In this document: piece after piece, positions 16,816 through 27,795 of the stretch
Position numbering within the stretch: position 1 is the stretch's first letter
How the letters are laid out: every line of letters begins with the position of its first letter
Assembly (NCBI GenBank): GCA_019359675.1
Contig: JAHHGX010000090.1
Span: 1-64,000 of the forward strand
Length of the DNA stretch: 64,000 bases
Direction: 5' to 3'
From: Calothrix sp. FI2-JRJ7
GTDB lineage: Bacteria > Cyanobacteriota > Cyanobacteriia > Cyanobacteriales > Nostocaceae
Notes under the pieces: generated by a model
What the model was told of the DNA's origin: nothing
What the model saw: only the letters and a program-made list of their open reading frames with translations
Databases searched by the model: none
Program-made: the position numbers and the translations under genes

Positions 16816-18762
16816 CTAAGCAACTAAAAAAGGTTGATTATTAACTTTTCGGCGTTTATACTTACGTAGTAATTTAGTTGCATCTTCTGCGGAAATAGCA
16901 CTACTAAATAAAAATCCCTGCATTAATTTGCAGTCAAGAATTTGTAATAGTCTTCGCTGTTCCTCAGTTTCAACTCCTTCAGCAACTACATTCATATTTA
17001 AACCATGCGCTAAAGCAATTATAGCAGTAGTAATTGCAGCATCATGCGTGTTTGTTGCCAAATCACGCACAAAAGACTTGTCTATTTTTAGAGTATGTAT
17101 TGGAAAATTTTTAAGATACGCTAGCGAACAATACCCAGTCCCAAAATCATCTATAGATATAGACACACCCATGCGATGCAAATCATTTAATATGTCTTTC
17201 GTTAAATCCATATTTTGCATGGCAATACCTTCGGTTATCTCTAATTCTAAACACTCCGGCGCCAATTCGGTTTCTATAAGTATTTGCTGCACCATATCAA
17301 CTAAATTTGGTTGCTGAAATTGACGCGCAGATAAATTTACTGCCACCGAAAGCGATGGCATTGCCAAAGCTTTCTGCCAATACTTAGTTTGAATACAAGC
17401 AGTCCGAAGCACCCATTCGCCAATTGGTATAATTTGTCCTGTTTCCTCTGCTAATGGAATAAACTTGGCTGGAGAAATAGTTCCTAAACCACTATGCTCC
17501 CAACGTAGCAAAGCTTCCATCTTAATAATTTTACCAGTAGTAATATTTACTTGCGGTTGATAATAAACAGTAAATTCTTGCTTCTCTAACGCATAATATA
17601 AACTATTCTCTAATATAAATAGCTCTGTAGTTTGCGTACTAATACCAGAATTGTAAAACTGATATTTATTTCTACCCTGTGATTTTGCACGATTTAATGC
17701 AGCATCAGCATGTTTAATTAAAGTTTCTGCATCATCACCGTGTAAAGGATAAAGCGCAGTCCCAATACTGGCACTAACGTGTAGTTGATTACCTTGTATA
17801 TCAAATGTAGGGTTTAAAGCTGCTAATATCCGCTCTTGTATATTTACAGCATCTTTGACATCATGAATTTTAGGCAAAAGTATGGTAAACTCATCACCAC
17901 CCCAACGGGCAATAATATCTCCTTCTCGTAAACATTGCGTTAAACGTTGAGTGACACTTTTGAGTAACTGGTCACCAACTGCATGACCTAATGTATCGTT
18001 AATCGTTTTAAAACGGTCTAAATCTAAAAAACATACAGCAAGCTTTTCTTCATTCTCACTAGCTTGTTTCAAAGCCAAGACCAATAACTCATGAAATAAG
18101 ACGCGATTCGGTAAATCAGTTAATAAATCGTGTAAAGATTGATGACGAATTTTTGCTTCCGCAGTTTTTTGTGCAGTAATGTCACGGAAACTCCATACTC
18201 TACCAACAATTTTGCCACCTACATACTGAGGTTGTGAATACCGCTCAAAAATTCTACCGTCTTTGAAGGTAATCGCGTCATAAACCTGTGCATCTGGAAG
18301 CGTACACAATTTTCGGATTGTCGCAATATAATCTTTCGGGTCTTCTAACTGACTAAGTGCAGCTTTGAGAGTTTCTCCATCTGAAGCAGAAGTCAGGAGA
18401 GCTTCAGAAATTCCCCACATTTGCACAAACTTCTGATTGAACCCTGTGATTTGCCCCTCATTATCTACAACCAAGATACCATCTGCCGTTGACTCCAAAG
18501 TTGCTTGGTGTAACGAACGTGATTTCTCTAACTCGATCTGTATTTGATTAAAACGGTTATCACATACACAATCAATAGGCAACGTTGTTAAAGGTGAAAA
18601 AGTCTCGTGAGTTTCTGATTCTTTGCCATTATTGGCAAGACTTGCAAAAGCTAAACCTTGTGGTTGCAAGCTTTTTGACCTTGGCAACAGCAATAATGGA
18701 AACAAGAGCGAGACTATTTTTGCTTTTAAGTGAGCAAGTAAACCAACCATTAAGCATATCAT
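16816..18762 (-). CDS. PAS-GGDEF-EAL cyclic-di-GMP signalling protein
   Basis: A 648-residue protein. A short hydrophobic N-terminus (LLAHLKAKIVSLLFPLLLLP) may anchor it. A PAS domain follows (about 85-200; STADGILVVDNEGQITGFNQ), then a GGDEF domain (about 210-375) with intact RWGGDEFTIL, and an EAL domain (about 390-630) with MEALLRW, DDFGTGYCSL and VAEGVETEEQ. Both signature motifs are complete, so it could make and degrade c-di-GMP. The usual RxxD inhibitory site is not evident before GGDEF (LREGDIIARWGGDEF). No clear ribosome binding site precedes the ATG at 18762; the ATG at 18750 is an alternative. Confidence 0.9.
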   Translation of the reverse strand: MICLMVGLLAHLKAKIVSLLFPLLLLPRSKSLQPQGLAFASLANNGKESETHETFSPLTTLPIDCVCDNRFNQIQIELEKSRSLHQATLESTADGILVVDNEGQITGFNQKFVQMWGISEALLTSASDGETLKAALSQLEDPKDYIATIRKLCTLPDAQVYDAITFKDGRIFERYSQPQYVGGKIVGRVWSFRDITAQKTAEAKIRHQSLHDLLTDLPNRVLFHELLVLALKQASENEEKLAVCFLDLDRFKTINDTLGHAVGDQLLKSVTQRLTQCLREGDIIARWGGDEFTILLPKIHDVKDAVNIQERILAALNPTFDIQGNQLHVSASIGTALYPLHGDDAETLIKHADAALNRAKSQGRNKYQFYNSGISTQTTELFILENSLYYALEKQEFTVYYQPQVNITTGKIIKMEALLRWEHSGLGTISPAKFIPLAEETGQIIPIGEWVLRTACIQTKYWQKALAMPSLSVAVNLSARQFQQPNLVDMVQQILIETELAPECLELEITEGIAMQNMDLTKDILNDLHRMGVSISIDDFGTGYCSLAYLKNFPIHTLKIDKSFVRDLATNTHDAAITTAIIALAHGLNMNVVAEGVETEEQRRLLQILDCKLMQGFLFSSAISAEDATKLLRKYKRRKVNNQPFLVA

Positions 18763-19252
18763 GGTAGCCGCTACTGTAGTAAAACATTAGGTTTTGATAT
18801 TTTGGCGTTATTTAAATCATTTTTTGGTTCTTTAATACTTAATACTCCCTAATCATGGCGCCTTCCCAGAATAATTTTGGTTAAACCAATTAAGGAGAAT
18901 GAGAATAGAAACCGAGATGAGAGAGTCAAGCAAGCGAAACACCTTTTTTATTAACACTAACATGAGACTAACAAAAACTTATACACATGTATAGGTTGAA
19001 ACTACTTAACGTTTGAGACACCACCTAGGGAATCATGCTTACACTGTATGAACACTAGTGTTTCGGATAATTGGATGCGCTTGAAAGAGTTGGTATCAAT
19101 TGCCAAGGAATGATGAATTTTTAACTAATAGTAGTTCTTATAAAAATTCGATGAAGAATAAGTAGAAATAATATTAGGTGTGATGAAGGTACTGCGGGGT
19201 ACAATACTTGGCAAACAGCAAGCTAATATTTTTGGTTAAGTGAGTAAAAACA
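18763..19252. other. Divergent intergenic region, GGDEF-EAL / mtnP
   Basis: 490 bp with no gene. It carries the promoters of the two flanking genes. TTTGGTTAAACCAATTAA near 18877-18894 contains a small palindrome (TTGGTTAAACCAA), a possible regulator site. No T-run terminator is visible. Confidence 0.35.
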
Positions 19253-20125
19253 ATGGCAGAAACTAAAATTGGCATAATAGGTGGTAGCGGTCTATACAAA
19301 ATGGACGCATTAAAAGAAGTTGAAGAGGTACAAATTGATACACCATTCGGTTTACCATCAGACGCATTGATTTTAGGAAAGCTAGATGGTACACAAGTTG
19401 CATTTCTTGCACGTCACGGTCGGAACCACACGTTATTGCCAACAGAGTTACCATTTCGTGCCAACATCTACGCGATGAAAAAGCTTGGTGTTGACTATAT
19501 AATCTCAGCGAGTGCGGTAGGTTCATTGAAAGAAGAAGTAAAACCATTAGATATGGTGGTTCCAGACCAGTTTATAGACAGAACAAGAAATCGAGTATCT
19601 ACATTTTTCGGTGAGGGTATTGTTGCACACATTACATTCGGCGACCCTGTTTGTCAACATCTAGCTAAAATTGTTAGTGATTCGATTACTGCCTTAAACC
19701 TAGCTGATGTAACTTTACACAGTGGTGGTATTTATGTTTGCATGGAAGGTCCAGCATTTTCAACAAAAGCGGAATCTAATCTTTATCGTAGTTGGGGCGC
19801 CACGGTAATAGGAATGACCAATTTACAGGAGGCAAAACTAGCGCGCGAAGCAGAAATTGCGTATGCGACAATGGCGTTAGTAACAGACTACGATTGTTGG
19901 CATCCAGACCACGACAGCGTAACAGTAGAGATGGTGGTAGCAAATTTACAGCGTAACGCCGTCAATGCTCAGAAAGTTATTACTGAAGCAGTACGGCGCC
20001 TAAGTAAGGAGGCACCTGTAAGTGAAGCGCATTCAGCATTGAAGTATGCAATTTTAACTAGGTTAGATCAAGTACCAGATGCAACAAAGCAAAAGCTAGA
20101 AGTGATTTTAAAGAAATATATGTGA
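19253..20125 (+). CDS. mtnP: S-methyl-5'-thioadenosine phosphorylase
   Basis: A 290-residue purine/MTA phosphorylase. It cleaves methylthioadenosine, the by-product of polyamine and related synthesis, to adenine and methylthioribose-1-phosphate for methionine salvage. GIIGGSGLY (residues 7-15) is the phosphate-binding Gly-rich loop. [26 protein letters not shown] and [16 protein letters not shown] are family signatures; [11 protein letters not shown] marks MTAP as opposed to [13 protein letters not shown] carries the Asp pair that binds adenine N7/N6. It is monocistronic and ends before a perfect hairpin. Confidence 0.95.
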   Translation: MAETKIGIIGGSGLYKMDALKEVEEVQIDTPFGLPSDALILGKLDGTQVAFLARHGRNHTLLPTELPFRANIYAMKKLGVDYIISASAVGSLKEEVKPLDMVVPDQFIDRTRNRVSTFFGEGIVAHITFGDPVCQHLAKIVSDSITALNLADVTLHSGGIYVCMEGPAFSTKAESNLYRSWGATVIGMTNLQEAKLAREAEIAYATMALVTDYDCWHPDHDSVTVEMVVANLQRNAVNAQKVITEAVRRLSKEAPVSEAHSALKYAILTRLDQVPDATKQKLEVILKKYM

Positions 20126-20142
20126 GTGAGTGAGCTGGTAAT

Positions 20143-20183
20143 AAGCACTTCAGTGCTTTCAAGATTCAAGCACTGAAGTGCTT
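20143..20183. terminator. Perfect 16-bp hairpin between mtnP and caspase-like gene
   Basis: AAGCACTTCAGTGCTT (20143-20158) and its exact reverse complement (20168-20183) are separated by 9 bases. It lies between two convergent genes and can serve as a bidirectional terminator. Each arm is itself nearly palindromic, which points to a dispersed repeat element. A related stretch (AAGCACTTTAGTGCT) occurs inside the next gene at 20699-20713. Confidence 0.7.
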
Positions 20184-20190
20184 AATACGA

Positions 20191-22377
20191 TTACTGGGCT
20201 TGAAAAACAAAACTAAAGCTTGCCCAATTATTAACATTCCATACGTAAGCATCACTCGTATCTTTTTTGTCTTTATATGCATCATGTAAATCTTGCAAAA
20301 GTGCAATTGCAACTTCGCTAGGATTAGATACAGGCACAATTCGCTGTTGCTCTACTCTTGCTACTTTTGTTACAGATAGTGCAGCAAGGGTTTGAGTGAA
20401 AGGCGCCGTACTAAGAATTAGTTGAACTTCCCACGAGTCGCTAAGTCCTTGTATAATCCACTCAAAGCCTGGGTTGGTTTGGGGAACGGTACTAGTGGCG
20501 CCAGGTTCAATAGTGATATTTTGCAGTGATGGATTAGATGGTGCATCTTCACTCTTGTTTTGCCAAGCGTATAATCCAAAGGCATTTTTACTACTATCTA
20601 ACCCTAGCAGCATTAAATAAAGAGTTTGATTCGATTTATTTTCAACTTGATATTGAATACGATTCCCTATAGAGAGTTTATTTAATTCTATCGTCGTAAG
20701 CACTTTAGTGCTAGCTTGACCTCTAAGAGTTTCCCTTATCATTATTGGTTGCGAACTGGCGCCATCGTGAGAAGCTACTACTGTTTCGAGTGTAACTTTG
20801 ACATTTAGTAGGGATGAAGCTTCGTTTTCAGTAATACGCCATAATTTTGCGGCAAGTAAAGTTTGTAATTTTGGCGCCAGTCTTTGCGCTGCAACTTTTA
20901 CCGCTTCTCCAACTTCACCTACGGTATTGGTAATTAATTCTCCACTGAGGGTAAATAAACCATAACGACTAGATGATAGCATTGCACCAGTTTCCTGGGG
21001 TTTATCTAGCAATTTACCAAATATATAATCTGTGGGTTGTTCTGCGACTGTACTCGAAATATGATTGAGTGTTGCAAAAGCACTAGTTGCGTCAACACGT
21101 TCGATACGTTCTAATTTATCTAGTCCTATATTAAGCTGGATGTTTTTTGGAATAACGCGCACCACTTCTTGAATTAATTGTCCAACCTGTAAAGTAATTG
21201 GAGTTTCTGTACTAGAGTCAGTACGAAGTGAAGCTTTTGCCGTTAACCCAGAGCGTACACGCAATACCAAATTTGGTGATGAAGCTGAATTTGAGATAAC
21301 AGCAAACCTAGAGTTGGCGCCCATATATTCTAGTACATGCGCTGGTACACCTCCCAACCAAAGCTGTACTGCTTTACCATCTTCTTCTACAGCAGTAATA
21401 GCACCTTCGGCGCCACCTGAACGTTCAGATTCAATTTGAGATTGAATATTAATATCGGCACCTATACCGAAATTACTGGCAAATGTCCCTAACTGCTGAA
21501 TTTTTTTACTATTTATTAAAGTTGACTGTTGATTGCTCCCTAGTTGCTGTACGGTTGAATTAACTTTTTGCAAACCGAATTGCACTGTAGTGGTTAGGTT
21601 ATTTTCCCAGAGGTATTGCGTCAAAGCATAAGTAAATAAACCACTACTAAACCCTGACATTTGTAGCTCTCTAGCTGACTGATTAGGATTTGAGGTTGCA
21701 GATAATATTAAAGCAGGAGGTGTGGTAATTGCTTGACTTTTAAGTTGTTTTTGATACTCTAATTCATCGTCAGCGATATTAATATTATCAGGTATTTGAA
21801 CCGCACGAACTTTTAAACCACAATTTTTGCTGTGATTAATACTATAACCACTATCAAGTACAGCAATTACATTTTCTGTTTTGAGTGCGTGTAAAATTAG
21901 TTGCAGTGTTTGTTCTAATAAATAATTAGCTTCACCTTTCTTTTCAAGACTATCGTCAAATAATATTAGTGCTTTTTGTGACTTAACATAACTAGAGTAA
22001 CCACTGAAGTGAAAATAAACGACATCACCAGGTTTAACTTGACTGTTCAAATCATTAAAAGCTTTCTGAATTAAACTCTTACTAGCTTGCTCATCAGTTA
22101 AACATAAAATATCAGACAGTTGAAAACCAAAGCGATGAATTAAGAGTTGCTTTTGTAATTCGACATCTGTCAAGCAGCCATTCAAAGTGGGAAACTGAGA
22201 GTAGTTATTAATGCCTACAAGCAAAGCCAACTTACGCGAACTTGTTTGAGCCAAAGCTTGATAGTAATTATTTCCCAAACTCAGCCATTCAGCTTCAGTT
22301 ATTCCCAATACTGCGAGTACTGAGCCAATACGCTGCAAAAAAGTTCGCCGTTTCATCATTCGATACCTCAGCCCCAT
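20191..22377 (-). CDS. Tat-exported pseudo-orthocaspase (caspase-like p20 domain, dyad lost)
   Basis: A 728-residue protein. The N-terminus has a twin-arginine signal (MMKRRTFLQRIGSVLAVLGI), so the start may be the Met at residue 6 or 7. The caspase p20 fold follows: RKLALLVGINNYSQFPTLNG, HRFGFQLSDILCLTDEQAS and a strand before the catalytic His. In active family members the His lies in a SGHG-type motif and the Cys in D(S/C)CHSG. Here they read FHFSGYSS and VLDSGYS, so His is Tyr and Cys is Gly (or Ser, depending on alignment). This matches the known class of cyanobacterial pseudo-orthocaspases. The 400-residue C-terminal part is a beta-rich DUF4384-like region. An exported binding or scaffold role is inferred. 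Confidence 0.82.
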   Translation of the reverse strand: MGLRYRMMKRRTFLQRIGSVLAVLGITEAEWLSLGNNYYQALAQTSSRKLALLVGINNYSQFPTLNGCLTDVELQKQLLIHRFGFQLSDILCLTDEQASKSLIQKAFNDLNSQVKPGDVVYFHFSGYSSYVKSQKALILFDDSLEKKGEANYLLEQTLQLILHALKTENVIAVLDSGYSINHSKNCGLKVRAVQIPDNINIADDELEYQKQLKSQAITTPPALILSATSNPNQSARELQMSGFSSGLFTYALTQYLWENNLTTTVQFGLQKVNSTVQQLGSNQQSTLINSKKIQQLGTFASNFGIGADINIQSQIESERSGGAEGAITAVEEDGKAVQLWLGGVPAHVLEYMGANSRFAVISNSASSPNLVLRVRSGLTAKASLRTDSSTETPITLQVGQLIQEVVRVIPKNIQLNIGLDKLERIERVDATSAFATLNHISSTVAEQPTDYIFGKLLDKPQETGAMLSSSRYGLFTLSGELITNTVGEVGEAVKVAAQRLAPKLQTLLAAKLWRITENEASSLLNVKVTLETVVASHDGASSQPIMIRETLRGQASTKVLTTIELNKLSIGNRIQYQVENKSNQTLYLMLLGLDSSKNAFGLYAWQNKSEDAPSNPSLQNITIEPGATSTVPQTNPGFEWIIQGLSDSWEVQLILSTAPFTQTLAALSVTKVARVEQQRIVPVSNPSEVAIALLQDLHDAYKDKKDTSDAYVWNVNNWASFSFVFQAQ

Positions 22378-22505
22378 TTTATATCAGATAACAGATTAAA
22401 GGGCTAAAATCCTGATTGTAAAGCTTCAGCAAATACTGTTTTTTAAAAATAAATACTGTATATAGGAAAGGGGTAAGGGTAAAAAAGACCTTTCCCCTTT
22501 ACCCT

Positions 22506-23684
22506 TTAAGCATTCACCGGGACTTGCATTGCTCTAGCTAGCTCCGCAGCAACTTCTGGACGCGAAAACTCTGGTGGTGGTAATTCTCCACGACGTAACA
22601 TTTCTCGAACTTTTGTACCTGACAGGTGAACTCGTTCTTCTTGAGTGCTGGGACTGGTTTTGGTTGTCGCCATTTGCTTTGTACGCAAACAGTAAAAAGC
22701 ATGTTCAAACATCATTGGGGTAATGCCAAGTTCTCCAGGTTTGAACTCGTCAAAAATATACTGTGCATCGTAGGTACCGTAATAGTCACCAACTCCTGCA
22801 TGGTCGCGTCCAACGATAAAGTGGGTACAACCATAGTTTTTGCGGATAAGAGCATGGAATATTGCTTCTCTTGGACCTGCGTAGCGCATTGCTGCTGGGT
22901 TAATTGCTAAAATTACCCTGTCTTTGGGGTAGTGATTTTCGAGCAAAATTTCGTAGCAACGCATCCGCACGTCAGCGGGGATATCATCTTCTTTCGTTGC
23001 TCCCACTAGAGGATGCAGAAACAAACCATCTACAGTTTCCATTGCACACTTTTGAATGTATTCGTGTGCGCGGTGGATAGGGTTACGAGTTTGAAAACCT
23101 ACAATAGTTCGCCAACCTTTTTCTAAGAACATTTGGCGTGATGCTGCTGGGTCTATTTGATATTTTGGAAATAATGGGTGAGCATTACGTTCTAAAAGCC
23201 ATACATCTCCAGCTAGATGTACTGGGTCTTGGCTATAGAGAACTTTTACACCTGGGTGCTTTTCGTCATCAGTACGGTAGACTTTAATAGCTTCGCGTTC
23301 TTTGTTATAAGTATACTTTTCGGTTAGTAGCAATACACCAATATACTTACCTTCGCGGTTATCTAAACGGATATAGCTACCCTCAGTTAGGGGTGCAGCA
23401 ACTTCTTCTGACACTGAGAATGTAACTGGAATTGACCAAGCGGCGCCCGATTCAAGGCGCATGTTCTCAACAACACTGTTATAGTCTGCTTGGTTTAAAA
23501 ATCCTGTTAGCGGACTAAAACCGCCAATGGCTATCATTTCCAAGTCAGACACCGCACGCTCGTCGAGTTGGACTCGTGGTAAATAATCAGCCTTTGAAAG
23601 AAATTCTTCTTTCTGTGCAGGAGTGGCGATGCGGTTAACCAACTCTCCACCGTGGGGGGCAATGGCTTGTTTCTGGTAGCTCAA
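22506..23684 (-). CDS. sat: Sulfate adenylyltransferase (ATP sulfurylase)
   Basis: About 392 residues. It makes adenylyl sulfate from sulfate and ATP, the first step of sulfate assimilation. [13 protein letters not shown] (with the catalytic HxxH-like site) and [13 protein letters not shown] are the two nucleotide-site signatures; [15 protein letters not shown] closes the fold. The length matches single-domain bacterial Sat without an APS kinase domain. The start is taken as TTG 23684 ([13 protein letters not shown]) because AAGGA lies 6 bp upstream and cyanobacterial homologues start there. The longer frame from 23723 has no ribosome binding site and would add 13 atypical residues. Confidence 0.93.
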   Translation of the reverse strand: MSYQKQAIAPHGGELVNRIATPAQKEEFLSKADYLPRVQLDERAVSDLEMIAIGGFSPLTGFLNQADYNSVVENMRLESGAAWSIPVTFSVSEEVAAPLTEGSYIRLDNREGKYIGVLLLTEKYTYNKEREAIKVYRTDDEKHPGVKVLYSQDPVHLAGDVWLLERNAHPLFPKYQIDPAASRQMFLEKGWRTIVGFQTRNPIHRAHEYIQKCAMETVDGLFLHPLVGATKEDDIPADVRMRCYEILLENHYPKDRVILAINPAAMRYAGPREAIFHALIRKNYGCTHFIVGRDHAGVGDYYGTYDAQYIFDEFKPGELGITPMMFEHAFYCLRTKQMATTKTSPSTQEERVHLSGTKVREMLRRGELPPPEFSRPEVAAELARAMQVPVNA

Positions 23685-23809
23685 CTTGATTCCTTCTTTC
23701 CTGTGTAATGCTATGAATGTCAAACTATTTATTAACTTATCATTTTGCCTGCCTAAGAGAGAAAAAGATTAAGAAAAGGGGAAATTGTATTTTCTCTTCC
23801 CCTTTGGCT

Positions 23810-26335
23810 TTAAACTTCAGCTACTGCTTCTTCTTCTCTATCAATGAACATTTGTACGCGAGCGCGATAATCTCTAAGAGTACTATCTACCCAGTCGCGG
23901 TCATTGCTATTTATATAAAGATGTACTAGAGGTTCTGACGCATCAGGTAGTACCAATATCCAGCTATCATCGTAAGGTTGACAGATTTTTACACCGTCAA
24001 TAAGTTCTAGGTTTTGTGCTGGGTGAGTTTCTACTAAATACCGCATCAAGGCGCCTTTGACAGTCCAAGGACAGCGAACCGTATAAGTTTTGTGGATAAC
24101 ACGGGGTAGTTCAGAACGTACTGATGCTAACGAACGTTCTTGAATTGTCAGCATTTCGATAATTTTGGCAATGCAAAACATGGCATCGAAACCAGGATGT
24201 AGTTCAGGGAAAATAAAGCCTGTATCGCCACTGCCACCAAGCATAACATTTGGATTTTTGTTACATGCTTCCATTAACGCGGTTGGGTTAGCTTTGGTAC
24301 GGATAACTTTACCGTCATGGCGCCGAGCTATTTGTTCAACAGCACTCGAAGCATGAACAGGAACAACAACGGCGCCGCGTGGATGTGAAGTTAACACCAT
24401 ATCAACCATTAACGCGGTTAATATCTCACCACGGATAGGCATTCCAGACTCATCAACTAAAATTAGCTGTTCACCGTTTGCTGATACTTGAATACCAAAG
24501 TTAGCTTTTAAAGCTTCGACCACATGTCCTAACTGCGTTAACAATGCTTCGCGGTTCATTGCCGACATCGCGCTTTTGTTCAAACTTGCATTTAGTACTA
24601 CTGCATCGGCGCCAAATTGGTCGAGCATTTGGGGTAGTACTGCACCGGACACTGCGTAAACATAGTCAATTACAACTTTGGCGCGACTATTACGAATTGT
24701 GTCAATATGTAGAAATTTTTCAAAAGCCATGCAATAAATGTCAGCAACCTGGCTAGGGTATGCCACATCCCCAACTTCGTGAATTAGGGCGCGTCGCATA
24801 TCTTCCTTAAAAAATGCCCCTTCGATTTTCTTTTCTTTGGGTTTAGAAAGGTTGATACCTTTATCATCCATAAATTCAATTAGGATGTAGTCCGCACGGT
24901 CGGGGTGTACGCGCACATGAATTCCACCAGCTACACCCATTGTAGGAATAACAGTACGCGCGATAGGGATAGCGGTTGCATCAAGGTTTTGAATATCAAT
25001 ACCTACCGACATCAAACCCGCAATCAACGACCGTGTTACCATGCGTGAAATGTTACGTTGGTCACGCGATACTGTGACTTTTGAACCAGGTTTGAGTGTT
25101 GAACCGTATGCGGCGCCTAACTTGACGGCAAATTCGGGAGTTATATCAATATTTGCTAACCCTTGAACTCCACGCTGTCCGAATAAATTGCGTTGTGCAG
25201 TGTTACCCCAAATTAAGTTGATGTTTAACGTGGCGCCTGATTCAATTTTCTTACTGGGCCATACTCTTATAAACGGGCTAATTTGTGCCTCTTCTCCAAC
25301 AGTCGATAATGAACCTACGACTGCCCCTTCGAGTACATGCGCGCGACGGTCTACTCGTGTTCCTCGTGCTATTACGCAGGCGCTTAAGTGAGCTTCATCA
25401 CCAAGTATTGCACCATTCCAGACAATTGGTCGCTTGAGATTAGCATCGGCGCCGATTGTGACATTATCACCAACTACTGAACCAGCTTCGATTTGAACGC
25501 GGGCGCCAATCCGACAGTTATCACCAATAACTACAGGAGGCTCAATTTTAGCAGATTGGTCAATGTAAGTATTTTGACCGACCCACAACCCAGGTGAGAC
25601 TTCGTTATAGGCAACATCTAACTTGACTTTACGGTCGAGAGCATCGTACTGTGACTCACGATAAGCATCCAAGTGCCCGACATCGCACCAATACCCTTGG
25701 GCAATGTAGCCATACATCGGTTCACCCTTGGCTAGAAGTAAAGGAAATAAAAATGAAGAGAAATCAGATTCGGTATTCTCTGGCAAATAATCTAAAACTT
25801 CTGGCTCTAGAATATAGGTACCAGTATTAACAGTATCGGAAAAAATTTCGCTCGTCGAAGGTTTTTCTAAAAATCGGTTGATTCGACCGTCTTTGTCGGT
25901 AATAACAACTCCAAACTCAATCGGATTTGGGACGCGCGTTAATATCAAAGTAGCCTTTGACTTTTGCTGCTTGTGGAATTCTATTGCCCCAGTTAAGTCA
26001 AAATCTGTTATACTATCGCCACTAATTACTAAAAAAGTTTCATCAAGAAGCTCGGCAATGTTTTTAACGCAGCCCGCCGTACCTAAAGGCTGGTCTTCTT
26101 CGACGGCATAGGTCATTTGTACTCCAAAATCGGCGCCGTCTTGGAAATAATCACGCAATGCATCGGGGAGATAATGCAAAGTCGCGATAACTTCGTTAAT
26201 ATTATGCCGTTTGAGAAGATTGATGATGTGTTCGGCAATGGGACGATTTAGAATTGGCACCATTGGCTTAGGCAGGTCACAAGTAAGGGGACGAAGCCGC
26301 GTCCCTGAACCCCCTGCCATTAATACTGCACGCAT
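23810..26335 (-). CDS. Mannose-1-phosphate guanylyltransferase-like protein fused to a degenerate phosphomannomutase
   Basis: An 841-residue fusion. Residues 1-230 are a sugar-nucleotidyltransferase: [16 protein letters not shown] and [12 protein letters not shown] bind NTP, and [12 protein letters not shown] carries the metal Asp. Residues 250-370 are hexapeptide beta-helix repeats. Residues 375-841 follow the phosphomannomutase/phosphoglucomutase fold, but the phosphoserine loop (usually TASHNP) is replaced by a [13 protein letters not shown] stretch and the metal loop (usually DGDxDR) reads GGSGDTGF. Mutase activity is therefore unlikely. Long fusions of this kind occur across cyanobacteria. 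The likely role is GDP-mannose or another NDP-sugar for polysaccharide, with the mutase part regulatory. It follows sat by 85 bp on the same strand. Confidence 0.88.
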   Translation of the reverse strand: MRAVLMAGGSGTRLRPLTCDLPKPMVPILNRPIAEHIINLLKRHNINEVIATLHYLPDALRDYFQDGADFGVQMTYAVEEDQPLGTAGCVKNIAELLDETFLVISGDSITDFDLTGAIEFHKQQKSKATLILTRVPNPIEFGVVITDKDGRINRFLEKPSTSEIFSDTVNTGTYILEPEVLDYLPENTESDFSSFLFPLLLAKGEPMYGYIAQGYWCDVGHLDAYRESQYDALDRKVKLDVAYNEVSPGLWVGQNTYIDQSAKIEPPVVIGDNCRIGARVQIEAGSVVGDNVTIGADANLKRPIVWNGAILGDEAHLSACVIARGTRVDRRAHVLEGAVVGSLSTVGEEAQISPFIRVWPSKKIESGATLNINLIWGNTAQRNLFGQRGVQGLANIDITPEFAVKLGAAYGSTLKPGSKVTVSRDQRNISRMVTRSLIAGLMSVGIDIQNLDATAIPIARTVIPTMGVAGGIHVRVHPDRADYILIEFMDDKGINLSKPKEKKIEGAFFKEDMRRALIHEVGDVAYPSQVADIYCMAFEKFLHIDTIRNSRAKVVIDYVYAVSGAVLPQMLDQFGADAVVLNASLNKSAMSAMNREALLTQLGHVVEALKANFGIQVSANGEQLILVDESGMPIRGEILTALMVDMVLTSHPRGAVVVPVHASSAVEQIARRHDGKVIRTKANPTALMEACNKNPNVMLGGSGDTGFIFPELHPGFDAMFCIAKIIEMLTIQERSLASVRSELPRVIHKTYTVRCPWTVKGALMRYLVETHPAQNLELIDGVKICQPYDDSWILVLPDASEPLVHLYINSNDRDWVDSTLRDYRARVQMFIDREEEAVAEV

Positions 26336-26941
26336 AAATCCTCCTTAGTTATCTTTCCGACTTAGTGCTGTTTATAGACGAGGTAGATAGTTTAAGGTTT
26401 TTCACCTACTGTCTATAGTCTCCTACGGAAGTTCATGTTTTAGGAACTTTCTATAGGCGCATAAGCCTCGAACGATTGATATCTCGCTAATCGAAACACT
26501 AGCTTGTTTTTGAAGAGAAAATCAAGAAGGCACAAATATGAGAGCTTAACAATTTTTAGCACTTCAGATTTTATGCAGTTTTAGAATATATCACATAATG
26601 TATCTGGATGTATCTGGAATGGGCGCCTGTCGAGTTGTAGTTATCCCATATAACAAGATACTGGCTGTTCGCACCCAGATTAGACTACACTAATATGTAT
26701 AAACTATGTGCTTGATAAGAAAAACTATCTAAGTGTAGAATAACTTGTCATTCTGAGCGCAGCGTAATGCGGAGATTTGCCGGAGGCTAGAATCTAAAGT
26801 TTCCTTATATACTAAGATGCTACCCTTCGGGAAATCCTTCGGATTACATTACATTCAGCATGACAATTAAAGACACTTTTAAAACATCCTCTAGAAATAC
26901 TTAGCTAACATTTTTACCACTTGTCTTTGGAGTAAATAGGA
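26336..26941. other. Divergent intergenic region with an inverted-repeat element
   Basis: 606 bp without a gene. At 26745-26866 an element has imperfect inverted ends (TTGTCATTCTGA ... TTCAGCATGACAA) around a small internal hairpin region rich in CTTCGG. It looks like a non-coding dispersed repeat of the type with TTGTCATTCTGA ends. The rest holds the upstream region of the guanylyltransferase gene (minus). Confidence 0.5.
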
Positions 26942-27133
26942 ATGTCTACTTTAATTGGTGTTGTATTTGTAGTTGTTTACGCCAGCGGTATTTGGAAATT
27001 CTGGAATGGGTTTGAAAGAACAAACTTTCAAAGGTCATTACCAAACCGCTTAATTTTGTCATTACTATGGCCAGTATTATTAATTGCAAATAAATCTTAT
27101 CGTCGCAATTTTACAAAAGCCCTCAAAGGCTAA
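26942..27133 (+). CDS. Small membrane protein, 63 residues
   Basis: MSTLIGVVFVVVYASGIWKF gives one membrane segment. A polar loop (NGFERTNFQRSLPNR) and a second segment (LILSLLWPVLLIA) follow, with a basic tail (NKSYRRNFTKALKG). The positive-inside pattern puts both ends in the cytoplasm. GGAGTAAATAGGA precedes the ATG as a strong ribosome binding site. The family is not named here; it looks like a conserved cyanobacterial small protein because its codon use and motif pattern are orderly. Confidence 0.7.
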   Translation: MSTLIGVVFVVVYASGIWKFWNGFERTNFQRSLPNRLILSLLWPVLLIANKSYRRNFTKALKG

Positions 27134-27283
27134 ATAATTTGTAAAAATTTCATTCTTTTGTATTGTGGAATGGGCTTTCTCTTGCCCTTTCCAAAGTGAG
27201 AATTATATTAAAAATGTCGCTCTTCCTGCTTTGAAGACTACTTAACAATATCGCTTGACTTATTATATTTCGTAATATAAAAT

Positions 27284-27598
27284 CTATGTCCGTTTCCTCA
27301 TATATACTACCATAGATTTTTTCAAAAGATTCAATTGCTGTATTGTATGCACAATAGGACTAACAATATCGCCTAAAATTTTAACTTTGCCAGCCATTGA
27401 AGCAGGACGTATTCGACGTTTTGAAGGAAAACTTTGAAGCACAAATACTCCGCTGAACTCTGTTTCACCTAACTGATTTGTTAAAGCATCCAAAGCTTGA
27501 CCAGCAGTTTTACCGTAAGATTGCTTATTACCCGCAACCGCACGGTAAGACCGTTGCCCCAAGGTATCTAATATAGGTTGTATGGCTACCGTAGTCAT
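27284..27598 (-). CDS. Small hypothetical protein, KTAGQALDAL family
   Basis: A 104-residue protein opening MTTVAIQPILDTLGQRSYRA, followed by GNKQSYGKTAGQALDALTNQ. That phrase recurs in small cyanobacterial proteins of unknown function, recalled here from memory. The C-terminal third (GKVKILGDIVSPIVHTIQQL to the end) seems out of family and basic, so the 3' end may have been altered. It has no clear partner gene. Confidence 0.5.
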   Translation of the reverse strand: MTTVAIQPILDTLGQRSYRAVAGNKQSYGKTAGQALDALTNQLGETEFSGVFVLQSFPSKRRIRPASMAGKVKILGDIVSPIVHTIQQLNLLKKSMVVYMRKRT

Positions 27599-27795
27599 GT
27601 TTCTACCTCAAGCTACTTTGGTTCAATTATACATTCCCACAACTTGCTTCATAGCTTTGACAAACTAAATCATCTTCAATTTCAGATTATATAATTCTTT
27701 AGTGCTACTTAATAGCACGGCGCCGCGCTATGACATTTATGAGCTAGACTAAGGGCATCGTCAAACGCAGCCCACCCACTCAATAAGAATTATTC

